Shown here piece after piece: positions 42,414-50,820 of a stretch of 64,000 nucleotides of DNA; position 1 is the stretch's first letter, and each line of letters starts with the position of its first letter. Both the position numbers and the translations under genes were made by a program. Below the pieces are notes generated by a model that worked only from the letters and a program-made list of their open reading frames with translations, was not told where the DNA came from and did not search any database. Origin of the DNA: Methylobacterium sp. J-067 (lineage in GTDB: Bacteria > Pseudomonadota > Alphaproteobacteria > Rhizobiales > Beijerinckiaceae); NCBI RefSeq assembly GCF_022829465.1, contig NZ_JAKSXZ010000092.1, forward strand, positions 124,001 to 188,000, given 5' to 3'.

Positions 42414-43190
42414 ATGCAGACCACGGCGCCGATACGCCCGTCTCAGGCCCCAGCGGGGCTTCACACCCAGGCGAACGCCCTTCTGCTGTCCGAGGTGGCA
42501 CCCAGGCCTGGCGCCGGCCAGCGCCCGCTGCTCGACGGATTGACCGAACGCGAGCTTGCCCTCGTCATGGAGAAGGGGCGACGCCGTGTACTCTACCGCG
42601 GCGCGACCCTGTTCACGCAGGAGACGCCGAACGACGGGATCTGGATCGTCGAGAGCGGCCGCATCCGGGTCTTCTACGCGGCGCCTTCCGGTCGCGAGAT
42701 CACGCTGGCCTACTGGTACCCCGGCAACTTCGTCGGCGGTCCCGACGTATTTGGCACCGGCCTTCACAAGTGGTCGGGCATGGCGGCGAGCAATTCCAGT
42801 GTGCTACACCTGCCGGGCAAGGCCCTCAAGCAGCTCGTGACGCAGATCCCGACGCTGGCGATCGGGGTCATTGACGGCCTGACCTTTAAGGGCCGCTGCT
42901 ACTCGACCCTAGCCCAGATGCTCGGGACTCGCTCAATCACGGAGCGTCTCGCCCATCTCATCCTGCACCTGTGCGATCTCTACGGCGTGCCGGAGGAGGA
43001 CGGGACCGTAATCGCGGCGACCTTTACCCACGCCGACCTCGCACACATGGTCGGCGCCACCCGGCAATGGGTAACCATCAGCCTGAAGCGCCTTTCGGAG
43101 CAAGGGGTCGTGGCGACACGGCGCACGCAGATCGTCGTGCTGCGCCCTGAGATCCTAGCGCAGATGCGTGGCGGTGAGGAATGCGCTTAA
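42414..43190 (+). CDS. Crp/Fnr-family regulator of the redox locus
   Basis: A 258-residue regulator with an effector barrel (~35-150, IWIVESGRIRVFYAAPSGREITLAYW) and a C-terminal winged helix (~170-245, FTHADLAHMVGATRQWVTISLKRLSEQG). There is no FNR-type cysteine cluster. The ATG at 42,414 is preceded by GGAG with 8-bp spacing; ATG at 42,408 is also in frame but too close to it. Its position between the enzyme genes and the transporter genes, on the same strand, makes it the likely local activator. The effector is unknown. Confidence 0.9.
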   Translation: MQTTAPIRPSQAPAGLHTQANALLLSEVAPRPGAGQRPLLDGLTERELALVMEKGRRRVLYRGATLFTQETPNDGIWIVESGRIRVFYAAPSGREITLAYWYPGNFVGGPDVFGTGLHKWSGMAASNSSVLHLPGKALKQLVTQIPTLAIGVIDGLTFKGRCYSTLAQMLGTRSITERLAHLILHLCDLYGVPEEDGTVIAATFTHADLAHMVGATRQWVTISLKRLSEQGVVATRRTQIVVLRPEILAQMRGGEECA

Positions 43191-43354
43191 ATTCGAAGCT
43201 TCCCGCTCAAATCGACAGCACATCCGGGCCGACACAACCTTTTTGCGCAACTAATCGACCCGCGCGCGCTCTCAGTGTTTGATCGAACTCGTCTCTAAGT
43301 CCGATCATGCCCTCGATGTCGTTGTGGCATCGGACCGACATGACGGAGCGGGCG
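43191..43354. other. Spacer upstream of the binding-protein gene
   Basis: A 164-bp spacer with no recognisable gene. It probably holds a Crp-dependent promoter of the transporter operon; no clear palindromic Crp/Fnr box (TTGAT-N4-ATCAA type) was found. Confidence 0.35.
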
Positions 43355-44779
43355 ATGGCAAGACGGTTCCCCGGGCTCGGATCAGTATCCGCTCTCGCGC
43401 TTCTCGCACTCACCGGCACCGGGATCGGTACGCCGGCCCGCGCTGAGACCCTGACTGTCGGCATCGGTACGCAGGACACGACGACCAACACCGCGACCGT
43501 GGGGGTGGTTATCCGACAGCTCAAGCTGCTCGAGAGGTACCTGCCCAGGACCGGGAAGTATGCCGAGGAGACCATCCAGCTCGACTGGCAGAACTTCACC
43601 TCGGGGCCGCCGGTCACGAATGGCATGATGGCCGGCAAGCTTCAGTTCGGCGCCATGGGCGATTACCCGTTGGTCGTCAACGGCGCCACCTTCCAGAACA
43701 ATCCCGAGAGCAAGTCGCAGCTGATCGCGGTCGCGGCGTACAACCTCTACGGTTCCGGCAATGGCATTGTCGTCAACAAGGACTCCGAATACTTCTCCTT
43801 CGAGGACCTGAAGGGAAAGGTAGTCAGCGTGCCTTTCGGTTCTGCCGCCCACGGCATGGTTCTGAAGGCGCTACAGGACAAGGGCTACCCAGCTACCTAC
43901 TTCCGCCTCGTGAGCCAGAGCCCGGAGGTCGGTTCGACCAACCTTCAGGAGAAGAAGATCGACGCGCACGCCGATTTCGTCCCCTTCGCCGAGCTACTGC
44001 CGTTCCGCGGCTTCGCCCGTAAGGTGTTCGACGGTGTCGAGACCAAGCTGCCGACCTGGCACGGCGTCGTCGTACGCACCGATTTCGCCAAGCAATACCC
44101 CGAAATCGTCGAGGCCTACGTCAAGGCGGTGCTCGACGCCGACGCCTGGGTCAAGGCAGACCCGAAGCGCGCCGCCGAGCAGATCGCGACGTGGACCGGC
44201 ACCGACAAGGAGGTGGTCTACATCTTCCTCGGGCCCGGTGGGATCATGACCATCGATCCCACAATCAAGCCGCAGCTGATCGACGCCGCACGCGAGGATG
44301 TGAAGGTCCTGCAGAAGCTCGACCGGATCAAGGAGTTCGACGTCGGCCCGTGGGTCGACGACGCGTATCTGCGCAAGGTCTTCGCCGAGCGCGGTCTCGA
44401 CTACGAGCAGCAGCGCGCGAGCACCGCCAACTACGAGGTGAGCGGCGAGGACACGTTCTGCAAGAAGCCGATCACCGAGCCGCGTAAGGCCGGCGAGATC
44501 TGGGTGAAAGGCGGCGCGATACAGCCCTATTCCAGCGCCGCTTGCACGCTCGGCGCGCTAAATGAGATGAAGACCAAGGGGCAGCCCGTCGACGTCGCCT
44601 ACGTCTTCGACACCGCCCGCGGCATCAAGCTGTTCGCCCGCGAGGCCTTCTACGTGGTCGACAGCAAGGGCGGCATCGCGCCCTTCCTGCTGAAGCAGGA
44701 TGCCGAAACCGCGGCTCAGGGCGGCGGCAAGGTGATGCTCTACGACGAGGCCCTCAAGGCCGCTGTAACGGGAGGCTAG
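43355..44779 (+). CDS. NrtA/SsuA-type binding protein with NosL-like C-terminal domain
   Basis: A 474-residue periplasmic binding protein, longer than SsuA/TauA (~320 residues). A signal peptide at ~1-30 (ALALLALTGTGIGTPARA) precedes a two-lobe binding domain to ~340 with GDYPLVVNGATF, LKGKVVSVPFGSAAHGMVLKAL (key: GKVVSVPFGS) and KKIDAHADFVPF. The last ~110 residues differ from such proteins and resemble NosL (copper-binding accessory protein of nitrous-oxide reductase): VAYVFDTARGI, FYVVDSKGGIAPF and GGGKVMLYDEAL. NosL's usual N-terminal CxxC is not seen, but single Cys (AACTLG) and Met residues remain. I chose the ATG at 43,355, preceded by a GGAG site. The ligand is unknown. Confidence 0.85.
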   Translation: MARRFPGLGSVSALALLALTGTGIGTPARAETLTVGIGTQDTTTNTATVGVVIRQLKLLERYLPRTGKYAEETIQLDWQNFTSGPPVTNGMMAGKLQFGAMGDYPLVVNGATFQNNPESKSQLIAVAAYNLYGSGNGIVVNKDSEYFSFEDLKGKVVSVPFGSAAHGMVLKALQDKGYPATYFRLVSQSPEVGSTNLQEKKIDAHADFVPFAELLPFRGFARKVFDGVETKLPTWHGVVVRTDFAKQYPEIVEAYVKAVLDADAWVKADPKRAAEQIATWTGTDKEVVYIFLGPGGIMTIDPTIKPQLIDAAREDVKVLQKLDRIKEFDVGPWVDDAYLRKVFAERGLDYEQQRASTANYEVSGEDTFCKKPITEPRKAGEIWVKGGAIQPYSSAACTLGALNEMKTKGQPVDVAYVFDTARGIKLFAREAFYVVDSKGGIAPFLLKQDAETAAQGGGKVMLYDEALKAAVTGG

Positions 44780-44785
44780 ACCCTT

Positions 44786-45676
44786 ATGGAAGCTGTCGCC
44801 CTCCGGTCCACCGCCGAGCCCGAGCCGCCGCGAACGGCGACCCTCGCGCCGCCGTCCGCGTCTTCCCAACCCACGACCGGCCGCACCCGCCGCTGGCTTC
44901 GCCTGCACCATGGTGAGTTCCGCGCCGCGCTGATCGGGCTCGCGTCGCTCATCCTGTTCGTCGCCCTCTGGCAGTATCTGACTGCCAACCGCGTTACCTT
45001 CTACGTGCGGTTCCTGAACATACCCACGCCGATGGACGTCGTGGGCCGGGCGGTGATCGCTCTGCACAACCCGGTCTTCGGCGACCACGTACTCATCTCC
45101 TGCCGCCGGATCCTGTTCGGCTTTCTCCTGGCCGGCGGTGTCGCCGTCCCGCTCGGCCTCCTCATGGGCCGCTATCACCTCCTGCGTGAGATTGCCTTCC
45201 CGATCTGCGAGGTGCTGCGGCCGATCCCGGCCATCGCCTGGGTTCCGATGGCGATCATGCTCTGGCCGACGAACGAGGGATCAATCATCTTCATCACGTT
45301 CCTCGGCTCGTTCTTCCCGATCCTGATCAACACCCTCCAGGGCATGGTGCAGGTCGACCCGGTGCTGGTGCGTGCTGCACGGTGTCTTGGAGCCAGGGAA
45401 GTAGCGGTGTTCCGCGAGGTTTACCTGCCAGCCTCATTGCCGCAGATCTTCACCGGGCTGACGGTCGGCATGGGCGTGGCCTGGGTCTCGCTGATCGCCG
45501 CCGAGATGATCTCCGGCCAGTTCGGTATCGGCTACTTTACCTGGGAGGCCTACTCCCTGGTCCAGTACCCAGACATCGCGCTCGGCATGATCACGATCGG
45601 GTTGCTCGGGCTTGGCTCGAGCTTCGCGATCCGGCTCGTGGGCCGCCTCGTCATGCCCTGGGCTTCCGCCCGGTAG
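44786..45676 (+). CDS. ABC transporter permease, SsuC/NrtB/TauC type
   Basis: A 296-residue permease with six membrane helices after a ~50-residue cytoplasmic N-terminus rich in Pro and Arg. Family landmarks are LPASLPQIFTGLTVGMGVAWVSLIAAEM (key: GMGVAWVSLIAAEM) and the ATPase-contact loop with EVYLPASLP. It is 6 bp downstream of the binding-protein gene and partners the ATPase at 45,768. Substrates of this class are oxoanions (nitrate, bicarbonate), sulfonates or small amines. Confidence 0.92.
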   Translation: MEAVALRSTAEPEPPRTATLAPPSASSQPTTGRTRRWLRLHHGEFRAALIGLASLILFVALWQYLTANRVTFYVRFLNIPTPMDVVGRAVIALHNPVFGDHVLISCRRILFGFLLAGGVAVPLGLLMGRYHLLREIAFPICEVLRPIPAIAWVPMAIMLWPTNEGSIIFITFLGSFFPILINTLQGMVQVDPVLVRAARCLGAREVAVFREVYLPASLPQIFTGLTVGMGVAWVSLIAAEMISGQFGIGYFTWEAYSLVQYPDIALGMITIGLLGLGSSFAIRLVGRLVMPWASAR

Positions 45677-45767
45677 GATACCCGACGAGCCCGACGACCG
45701 CGCCTCCCTCCGTGGTGCGTCGCCTCATGCGGCGGATGCCCGCCTCCAATCAATCGAGGAGCCTGCC

Positions 45768-46628
45768 ATGCCCGAGCCGAGCCGGGGCCTGATCGAGGTC
45801 CGCGACTTCTGCCTGCGGTACGAGACGATGGAAGGCGCCGTCGAGGCCGTCTCGAATACGTCACTCACGGTGAAGCCCGGCGAGTTCGTATCGATCATCG
45901 GCCCATCCGGTTGCGGGAAGTCGACGCTGCTCAACGCACTGGCCGGTTTTCTCAAGCCATCGTCGGGACGGGTGACCGTCGACGGTGAGGCGATCTCGGG
46001 GCCGAGCGCGGACCGGGGCATGATCTTCCAGCAGTACTCACTCTTCCCATGGAAGACGGTGCGCGAAAACGTCGAGTTCGGCCTGAAGATGAAGGGACTC
46101 AGGCGCGGCGAACGCGAGCGACAGGCGCGCACGCTCCTAGGCCTCGCCGGTCTCACGCCGTTCGCGAACCACTACCCCGACCGACTGTCAGGCGGGATGA
46201 AGCAGCGCGTCGGCATCGTGCGTGCGCTGGCCACCGGTCCGCGCATCCTCCTGCTCGACGAGCCGTTCGGCGCCCTCGACGCGCAGACCCGGCTGATCAT
46301 GCAGCAAATCCTCACCAACATGTGGCAGCGCCTGAAGATCTCGGTGCTGTTCGTGACCCACGACATCGACGAGGCGATCTTCCTCTCCGACCGCGTCTAC
46401 GTGATGACCGCCCGTCCCGGGAGCATCAAGGCCGAGATCGTGGTGCCGCTGCCCCGACCGCGGCAGCCAGCCCTGACTCTGTCCTCCGAGTTCCTGGGCC
46501 TGCGCCGGGGGCTCATGTCGCTGATCCGCGAGGAGAGCATCCGCGCGATGGGCGGGGAGGTCAGCGCCGAGGCGATGAAGGGCCTAGCCATTGATGTCGA
46601 GGGCCAGGATCTCGCCGCGCTACTCTGA
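45768..46628 (+). CDS. ABC transporter ATP-binding protein, SsuB/NrtD/TauB type
   Basis: A 286-residue ATPase with Walker [10 protein letters not shown], signature LSGGMKQRV, Walker [13 protein letters not shown] and the H-loop THDIDEA, typical of the nitrate/sulfonate/taurine group. The ATG at 45,768 follows GAGGAG; the frame continues upstream only through the permease end. Third gene of the importer set. Confidence 0.93.
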   Translation: MPEPSRGLIEVRDFCLRYETMEGAVEAVSNTSLTVKPGEFVSIIGPSGCGKSTLLNALAGFLKPSSGRVTVDGEAISGPSADRGMIFQQYSLFPWKTVRENVEFGLKMKGLRRGERERQARTLLGLAGLTPFANHYPDRLSGGMKQRVGIVRALATGPRILLLDEPFGALDAQTRLIMQQILTNMWQRLKISVLFVTHDIDEAIFLSDRVYVMTARPGSIKAEIVVPLPRPRQPALTLSSEFLGLRRGLMSLIREESIRAMGGEVSAEAMKGLAIDVEGQDLAALL

Positions 46629-46651
46629 GCTCCGCGCCAACGGGTGAAGCC

Positions 46652-46990
46652 ATGACCTACGTCGTCACCGAGAATTGCATTCGCTGCAAGTACACTGACT
46701 GCGTCGAGGTCTGTCCGGTCGACTGCTTCTACGTCGGTGACACAATGCTGGTGATCAAGCCGGACGAATGCATCGACTGTGGCGTGTGCGAGCCGGAGTG
46801 CCCGGCCGATGCCATCAAGGCCGATACGGAGCCGGGAACGGCAGGCTGGAAGGCCTTCAACGCCAAGTACGCCGACCTCTGGCCCAACATTTCCGAGAAG
46901 ACCGAACCGGCCGGCGACGCGGCGGCGTGGGACGGCCGCGACGGCAAGCTGCTCGAAGCGTTCGGGAATGCGGATCCGGCGGTCGCCTGA
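46652..46990 (+). CDS. Seven-iron ferredoxin (FdxA type)
   Basis: A 112-residue ferredoxin with a first motif [14 protein letters not shown], as in [3Fe-4S][4Fe-4S] ferredoxins, and a second [12 protein letters not shown], plus the long C-terminal tail of FdxA proteins ([12 protein letters not shown]). It differs from the AprB-like ferredoxin of the same locus. With the ferredoxin-NADP reductase 17 bp downstream it would form an NADPH-to-ferredoxin route that supplies or drains electrons of the flavoprotein. Spacing to the ATPase gene is 23 bp. Confidence 0.92.
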   Translation: MTYVVTENCIRCKYTDCVEVCPVDCFYVGDTMLVIKPDECIDCGVCEPECPADAIKADTEPGTAGWKAFNAKYADLWPNISEKTEPAGDAAAWDGRDGKLLEAFGNADPAVA

Positions 46991-47007
46991 GTAAGGACGA
47001 AAGAGTC

Positions 47008-47781
47008 ATGAGCAAGTTTCACGAGGAGCGCGTTCTGTCGGTCCACCACTGGACCAACAACCTGTTCTCGTTCCGCACCACCCGTGATCCGGCGTTCCGT
47101 TTCCGCAACGGCGAGTTCACCATGATCGGCCTTGAGGTCGAGGGGCGGCCGCTGCTGCGCGCCTACTCGGTGGTCTCGGCCAATTACGAGGAGGAGCTGG
47201 AGTTCTTCTCGATCAAGGTCCAGGACGGGCCGCTGACCTCGAAGCTCCAGCACCTCAAGGTTGGCGACCCGATCATCATCGGCAAGAAGCCCACCGGCAC
47301 CCTGGTGCTCGACAACCTGCTGCCCGGCCAGCACCTCTACCTGCTCGGCACCGGCACGGGGCTGGCGCCCTTCCTTTCGATCATCAAGGATCCCGAGACC
47401 TACGACCGGTTCGAGAAGGTTGTGCTGGTCCATGGCTGCCGGCAGGTGCAGGAGCTCGCCTACGGCGAGACCATCACGGAGACGCTGCCCCGCCATGAGT
47501 TCCTGGGCGAGATGATCTCGAACCAGCTGATCTACTACCCGACCGTGACCCGCGAGCCGTTCCGCAACCGCGGCCGGATCACCGACTTGATGGTCTCGGG
47601 CAAGCTCTTCTCCGACATCGGCCTGCCGGAGATGGCGATCGAGAGCGCCCGCTTCATGCTCTGCGGCAGCCCCGACATGATCCGCGACACCCGGGAGCTC
47701 CTGACTTGCCGCGGTTACGAGGAGGGCAACCACGGCGAGGCGGCCCACTACGTGATCGAGAAGGCCTTCGTCGAGAAATAA
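47008..47781 (+). CDS. fpr: Ferredoxin-NADP reductase
   Basis: A 257-residue FAD enzyme of the bacterial Fpr class. The FAD-binding RAYSVVS motif and NADP-binding GTGTGLAPFLSII motif are clear, and the C-terminal part reads GSPDMIRDTRELLTCRGYEEGNH, ending in AFVEK as in class-I bacterial FNRs. It catalyses electron transfer between NADPH and ferredoxin. The two ferredoxins of the locus are the evident partners. Confidence 0.93.
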   Translation: MSKFHEERVLSVHHWTNNLFSFRTTRDPAFRFRNGEFTMIGLEVEGRPLLRAYSVVSANYEEELEFFSIKVQDGPLTSKLQHLKVGDPIIIGKKPTGTLVLDNLLPGQHLYLLGTGTGLAPFLSIIKDPETYDRFEKVVLVHGCRQVQELAYGETITETLPRHEFLGEMISNQLIYYPTVTREPFRNRGRITDLMVSGKLFSDIGLPEMAIESARFMLCGSPDMIRDTRELLTCRGYEEGNHGEAAHYVIEKAFVEK

Positions 47782-47796
47782 GGGAGCCCGGACCTC

Positions 47797-48735
47797 GTGC
47801 GACTCCCTCATCTGACACGCACGCAGGCCGGACGGCTCTTCCTCCTTGCTACGGCGACGGGCTGGGGCCTGAACTGGCCGGTGCTCAAGCTGGTCCTTCA
47901 GGACTGGCCGCCGCTGTTCGCGCGGGGCGTCGCCGGTCTCATTGCGGCCTCCGGACTGGGCCTTCTCGCCTACGGGCGCGGTGAGCGCCTGACGGTGCCG
48001 CGCGCACTTTTCGGACGGCTCGGTTTCGCCGCCGCGATCAACGTCTTCGCCTGGATGGGTTTCACCGGTCTGTCCCTGAGATGGCTCACCGTGCCGGAGG
48101 GGGCGCTCCTGGCGTACTCGATGCCGGTCTGGGCCGTGCTTCTCGCCTGGGTTCTGCGCGGCGAGCGTCCGGACCAGCGCGGGTTCGCAGCCCTGGCACT
48201 CGGCATCCTCGGTATCTGCGTCCTCGTCGACGGCACCGGAACCGGTGTGATCCTTCGGAAGGCGCCCGGCATCGCCCTCGCCCTGGCCGCTGCCATCCTG
48301 TTCGCGCTGGGAACGATCCTTGAGCGAAGGCCGATCGGCTTACCCCCGATCGCACTCACCGCGTGGCAGGTCGGGCTTGGCTGCCTAGCGATGACGCTAA
48401 TCAGCTTGTTCACCGAGGCTTCCGACATAAAGGGCCTGAGCCTGCCGAGCCTGGTCGGCATCAGCTACATGGCAATCGGCCCACTCGCGCTCTGCTACCT
48501 TAGCTGGCAGGCTGCCCTACGCCGGCTGCCGACCAGCATGGCGACCACGGGCATGCTGTTGGTGCCGATTATCGGCACGGCCGCGGCTGCGCTGGTGCTA
48601 CATGAGACGATCGGATCTCGACAGATGCTCGCCTTTGTCCTGACGCTGAGCGGCGTCGGCCTGGCTCTGCAGAGGAAGGTGGTGCCAACGTCCCCAACGG
48701 CCTGCGTGTCGTCGAGCGCGGGCCTGGTACGCTGA
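47797..48735 (+). CDS. DMT-superfamily (EamA) transporter
   Basis: A 312-residue inner-membrane protein with ten hydrophobic segments in two EamA repeats; typical phrases are ATGWGLNWPVLKLVL, VPEGALLAYSMPVWAVLLAW and ATTGMLLVPIIGTAAAALVL. It starts with GTG at 47,797 after an AGGGAG site, 15 bp behind the reductase gene, so it is probably the last gene of the operon. DMT proteins usually export metabolites; here it could remove a product of the flavoprotein pathway. Confidence 0.85.
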   Translation: MRLPHLTRTQAGRLFLLATATGWGLNWPVLKLVLQDWPPLFARGVAGLIAASGLGLLAYGRGERLTVPRALFGRLGFAAAINVFAWMGFTGLSLRWLTVPEGALLAYSMPVWAVLLAWVLRGERPDQRGFAALALGILGICVLVDGTGTGVILRKAPGIALALAAAILFALGTILERRPIGLPPIALTAWQVGLGCLAMTLISLFTEASDIKGLSLPSLVGISYMAIGPLALCYLSWQAALRRLPTSMATTGMLLVPIIGTAAAALVLHETIGSRQMLAFVLTLSGVGLALQRKVVPTSPTACVSSSAGLVR

Positions 48736-48884
48736 CGCGCAGATGCCCGCGGACGAGCGAGACGTCCGCTTCCGGGAAGCACTTCATTGCGGCGGGATGT
48801 CCGGGTTGGGCGCGAAGCCGAATGTCTGGTTTCGGGCAGCGAGCTCATGTCGGCTCTTGGCGCATATCAGTAGTTTAACCAGCT
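48736..48884. repeat. Dispersed repeat next to the transporter stop
   Basis: Contains GACGTCCGCTTCCGGGAAGC at 48,761 and a degenerate unit after it; GCGGAC/GTCCGC (48,749-48,754 / 48,764-48,769) can pair as a small hairpin that might terminate the operon. No gene. Confidence 0.45.
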
Positions 48885-49536
48885 TCAGACGATCCGGGCT
48901 GACACCGCGACGATGGGGGTCGGAGAGGCGAGGTTGCGATATGCAATAGCGTCGCAGCATCCGGCAGTTACCCGCCATGCCGACGGCGATCTTCCCAAGT
49001 GGTACTGAAGGTAGGTCCGAGCCGCCTCCCTCTTGCCGATTGCGGAATCGCGCGCGAGCATAAGAACGTGCTGCAGATTGGGAATCACGAAAGGTTGCCA
49101 TGATTGCCCACAACATGTGCGGGGGCAATAGGAATGAGGGTGGCGAAGCGATTGGCCTCGACCTCCCTCCGCTGCCGCGGATCACCGTCCTTCGCTGTGA
49201 CGCGCAGAAAGTCAGAGCTCTTGCACGTGAACCGGCCACGTAGATCCGGAATGTGGTGCGCCATCAGGCCGTGGACGAGTTCGTGGGCGACGGTTAAGCG
49301 GCGACGCGGTCCGTCCCCGCACTTGGCCAGGATGATGCCTTCGAACCGCTTCGCAGCTGTTGCTAGGCCGACCTCGAACCTATTGGTTTCGATGACCTTT
49401 TCCCGATGATGTTAAGCCTTGCGCACAGCTCTTGGATCGGCACCGGCATGGAAAGTGTCCGCTTGGCCTTCAGGACGGGTTTGACAAGCATTTCCGGCGA
49501 GTTCGCGTCCGCGAGGTCCAACCTGCTGATCGGCAT
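48885..49536 (-). pseudogene. ImmA/IrrE-family metallopeptidase, frameshifted
   Basis: Read leftwards, an ATG at 49,534-49,536 opens MPISRLDLADANSPE.., the usual start of an ImmA/IrrE-type peptidase of Rhizobiales. The frame fails after ..CARLNIIG (near 49,410-49,420). The next frame carries NRFEVGLATAAKRFEGIIL, the zinc site VAHELVHGLM and the third-ligand region EVEANRFA, then stops at 49,085. A third frame carries LQHVLMLARDSAIGKREAARTYLQYH and RNLASPTPIVAVSA, matching the family C-terminus. At least two frameshifts make it non-functional unless sequencing errors are involved. Such peptidases cleave repressors in mobile elements or respond to stress. Confidence 0.75.
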
Positions 49537-49888
49537 CCGCGAAGCCCCATCCCGTCCCCGCGTCGACCCGTTAGGCAGCTAGGCACCTGCGATTCCAGGA
49601 CGGGACTACAGGTGTGACTGTACGGGCGGTGACCCGACTGCGGCACTACGAGCAGGCGGCCGTGCTGACTTAGTGGCGCTCGACGAGTTGGCGCCGCGGC
49701 AAACGCGCGATCGGGCTGCCTAACTTAGGAGCTTGATGGACCGTCACAGAACCGGCGGTTGGGGCGATTGTCCCAAGAGATCCGGTTACGTGCGCTACAA
49801 GCCGATCGGAAATGTGGGCTGTGGTGTGGGGTGGGGCCAGCCCTCGCCCTCAAAAGCCTAACCACAGGAGCCACTTAATAGAGGGAAG
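49537..49888. other. Spacer between the ImmA pseudogene and tRNA-Ser
   Basis: A 352-bp stretch with no supported gene. It directly abuts the 3' end of tRNA-Ser, a usual place for integrated DNA. A weak MerR-like fragment at 49,610-49,672 is discussed under rejected items. Confidence 0.4.
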
Positions 49889-49980
49889 TGGCGGAGACGG
49901 AGGGATTCGAACCCTCGATACCCGATTAAGGGTATGCTCATTTAGCAAACGAGTGCCTTCAGCCTCTCGGCCACGTCTCC
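49889..49980 (-). tRNA. tRNA-Ser(GCT)
   Basis: The complement reads GGAGACGTGGCCGAGAGGCT..., with acceptor stem GGAGACG/CGTCTCC, D-arm GGCCGAGAGGCT, anticodon loop centred on GCT (TTTGCTAAA), a long variable arm (ATACCC..GGGTAT) as in class-II tRNAs, T-loop GGTTCGAATCC and an encoded CCA. All features fit serine tRNA for AGC/AGU codons. Its 3' end faces the accessory region. Confidence 0.97.
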
Positions 49981-49992
49981 GGCAGACCGGCT

Positions 49993-50793
49993 CTAGGACG
50001 TCCGGCCGGAGCGGTCAAGACGATCCCGGTGGCTGGCGAGGCGGCGGCGCTCGTAATGCTTGGCGATCCGTAAGTGACGCGAGATCGCGTAATTCATCGC
50101 CGTCAGGAACCCGTAGGTGCCGCGGGCGAAGTGGCGGCGGCCGAAATAGGCCTTCAGGAAGTTGCCCGGCAGCTCCACGAACACCCGCCAGCTCGGGATC
50201 ACCACGCCCCGCGCCTCCAGGTCGTCCGCCTGCTGGTCGCTGTAGCGGTTGAGCTTGTCGAGCTGGTCACCCAGGGACCGCACCGAGAAATGATGGATCT
50301 TGGCCTTGAGCCGCCCCGTCGTCGCGCCGGGCTCCAGATCCACCCGGTCGAAGACGGGCGACGACGAGTAGCGGCCCCGGTCCTTCCGGTAGAGCCGCAC
50401 CGGATAGAGCGTGTACGCGAACGGGTGCGGTTTCGCCTCGCCGGGGAAGATCTCTGCGATGCCGATGCGCCACGCCGGGTGGGCCGGCTCGCCCTTCGCG
50501 AACAGGGCGCGGATCTCCGCCGCCAGCGTGTCGGGCACCACCTCGTCCGCGTCGAGGTTCAGGAGCCAGGGGTGGCGGCACTGCTCCTCGGCGAAACGCT
50601 TCTGTGGGCCGTAGCCCGGCCAGTCGTGGTGGATCACCCGCGCGCCGAGGGACTCGGCGAGAGCCTGCGTCCCGTCCGTCGAGCCCGAATCGACCACGAT
50701 CAGGTCGTCGGTCAGGTCCCGCACGGCGCGGATTGTGGCGCCGAGCCGGTCCGCCTCGTTGCGGGCGATGATGAAGACGGAGAGCGGTAACAC
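49993..50793 (-). CDS. Family-2 glycosyltransferase (LPS-core type)
   Basis: A 266-residue glycosyltransferase of the GT2/WaaE-like class: FIIARNEADRLGATI at the start, VVDSGSTDGT, and LLNLDADE as the DxD metal site, followed by HPFAYTLYPVRLY and a basic C-terminal region. Related proteins add a sugar to the lipopolysaccharide core. The start is GTG at 50,791-50,793. It lies 27 bp behind lysA on the same strand. Confidence 0.88.
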   Translation of the reverse strand: MLPLSVFIIARNEADRLGATIRAVRDLTDDLIVVDSGSTDGTQALAESLGARVIHHDWPGYGPQKRFAEEQCRHPWLLNLDADEVVPDTLAAEIRALFAKGEPAHPAWRIGIAEIFPGEAKPHPFAYTLYPVRLYRKDRGRYSSSPVFDRVDLEPGATTGRLKAKIHHFSVRSLGDQLDKLNRYSDQQADDLEARGVVIPSWRVFVELPGNFLKAYFGRRHFARGTYGFLTAMNYAISRHLRIAKHYERRRLASHRDRLDRSGRTS

Positions 50794-50820
50794 GCCGGTC
50801 GAGGCCCCGATGCCGCCGGG

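Noticed and set aside
49610..49672. MerR-like fragment (TGVTVRA..LRHYEQA)
   Set aside because: The resemblance to the MerR DNA-binding start is suggestive, but it is short, has an insertion and stops after ~20 codons; chance cannot be excluded.
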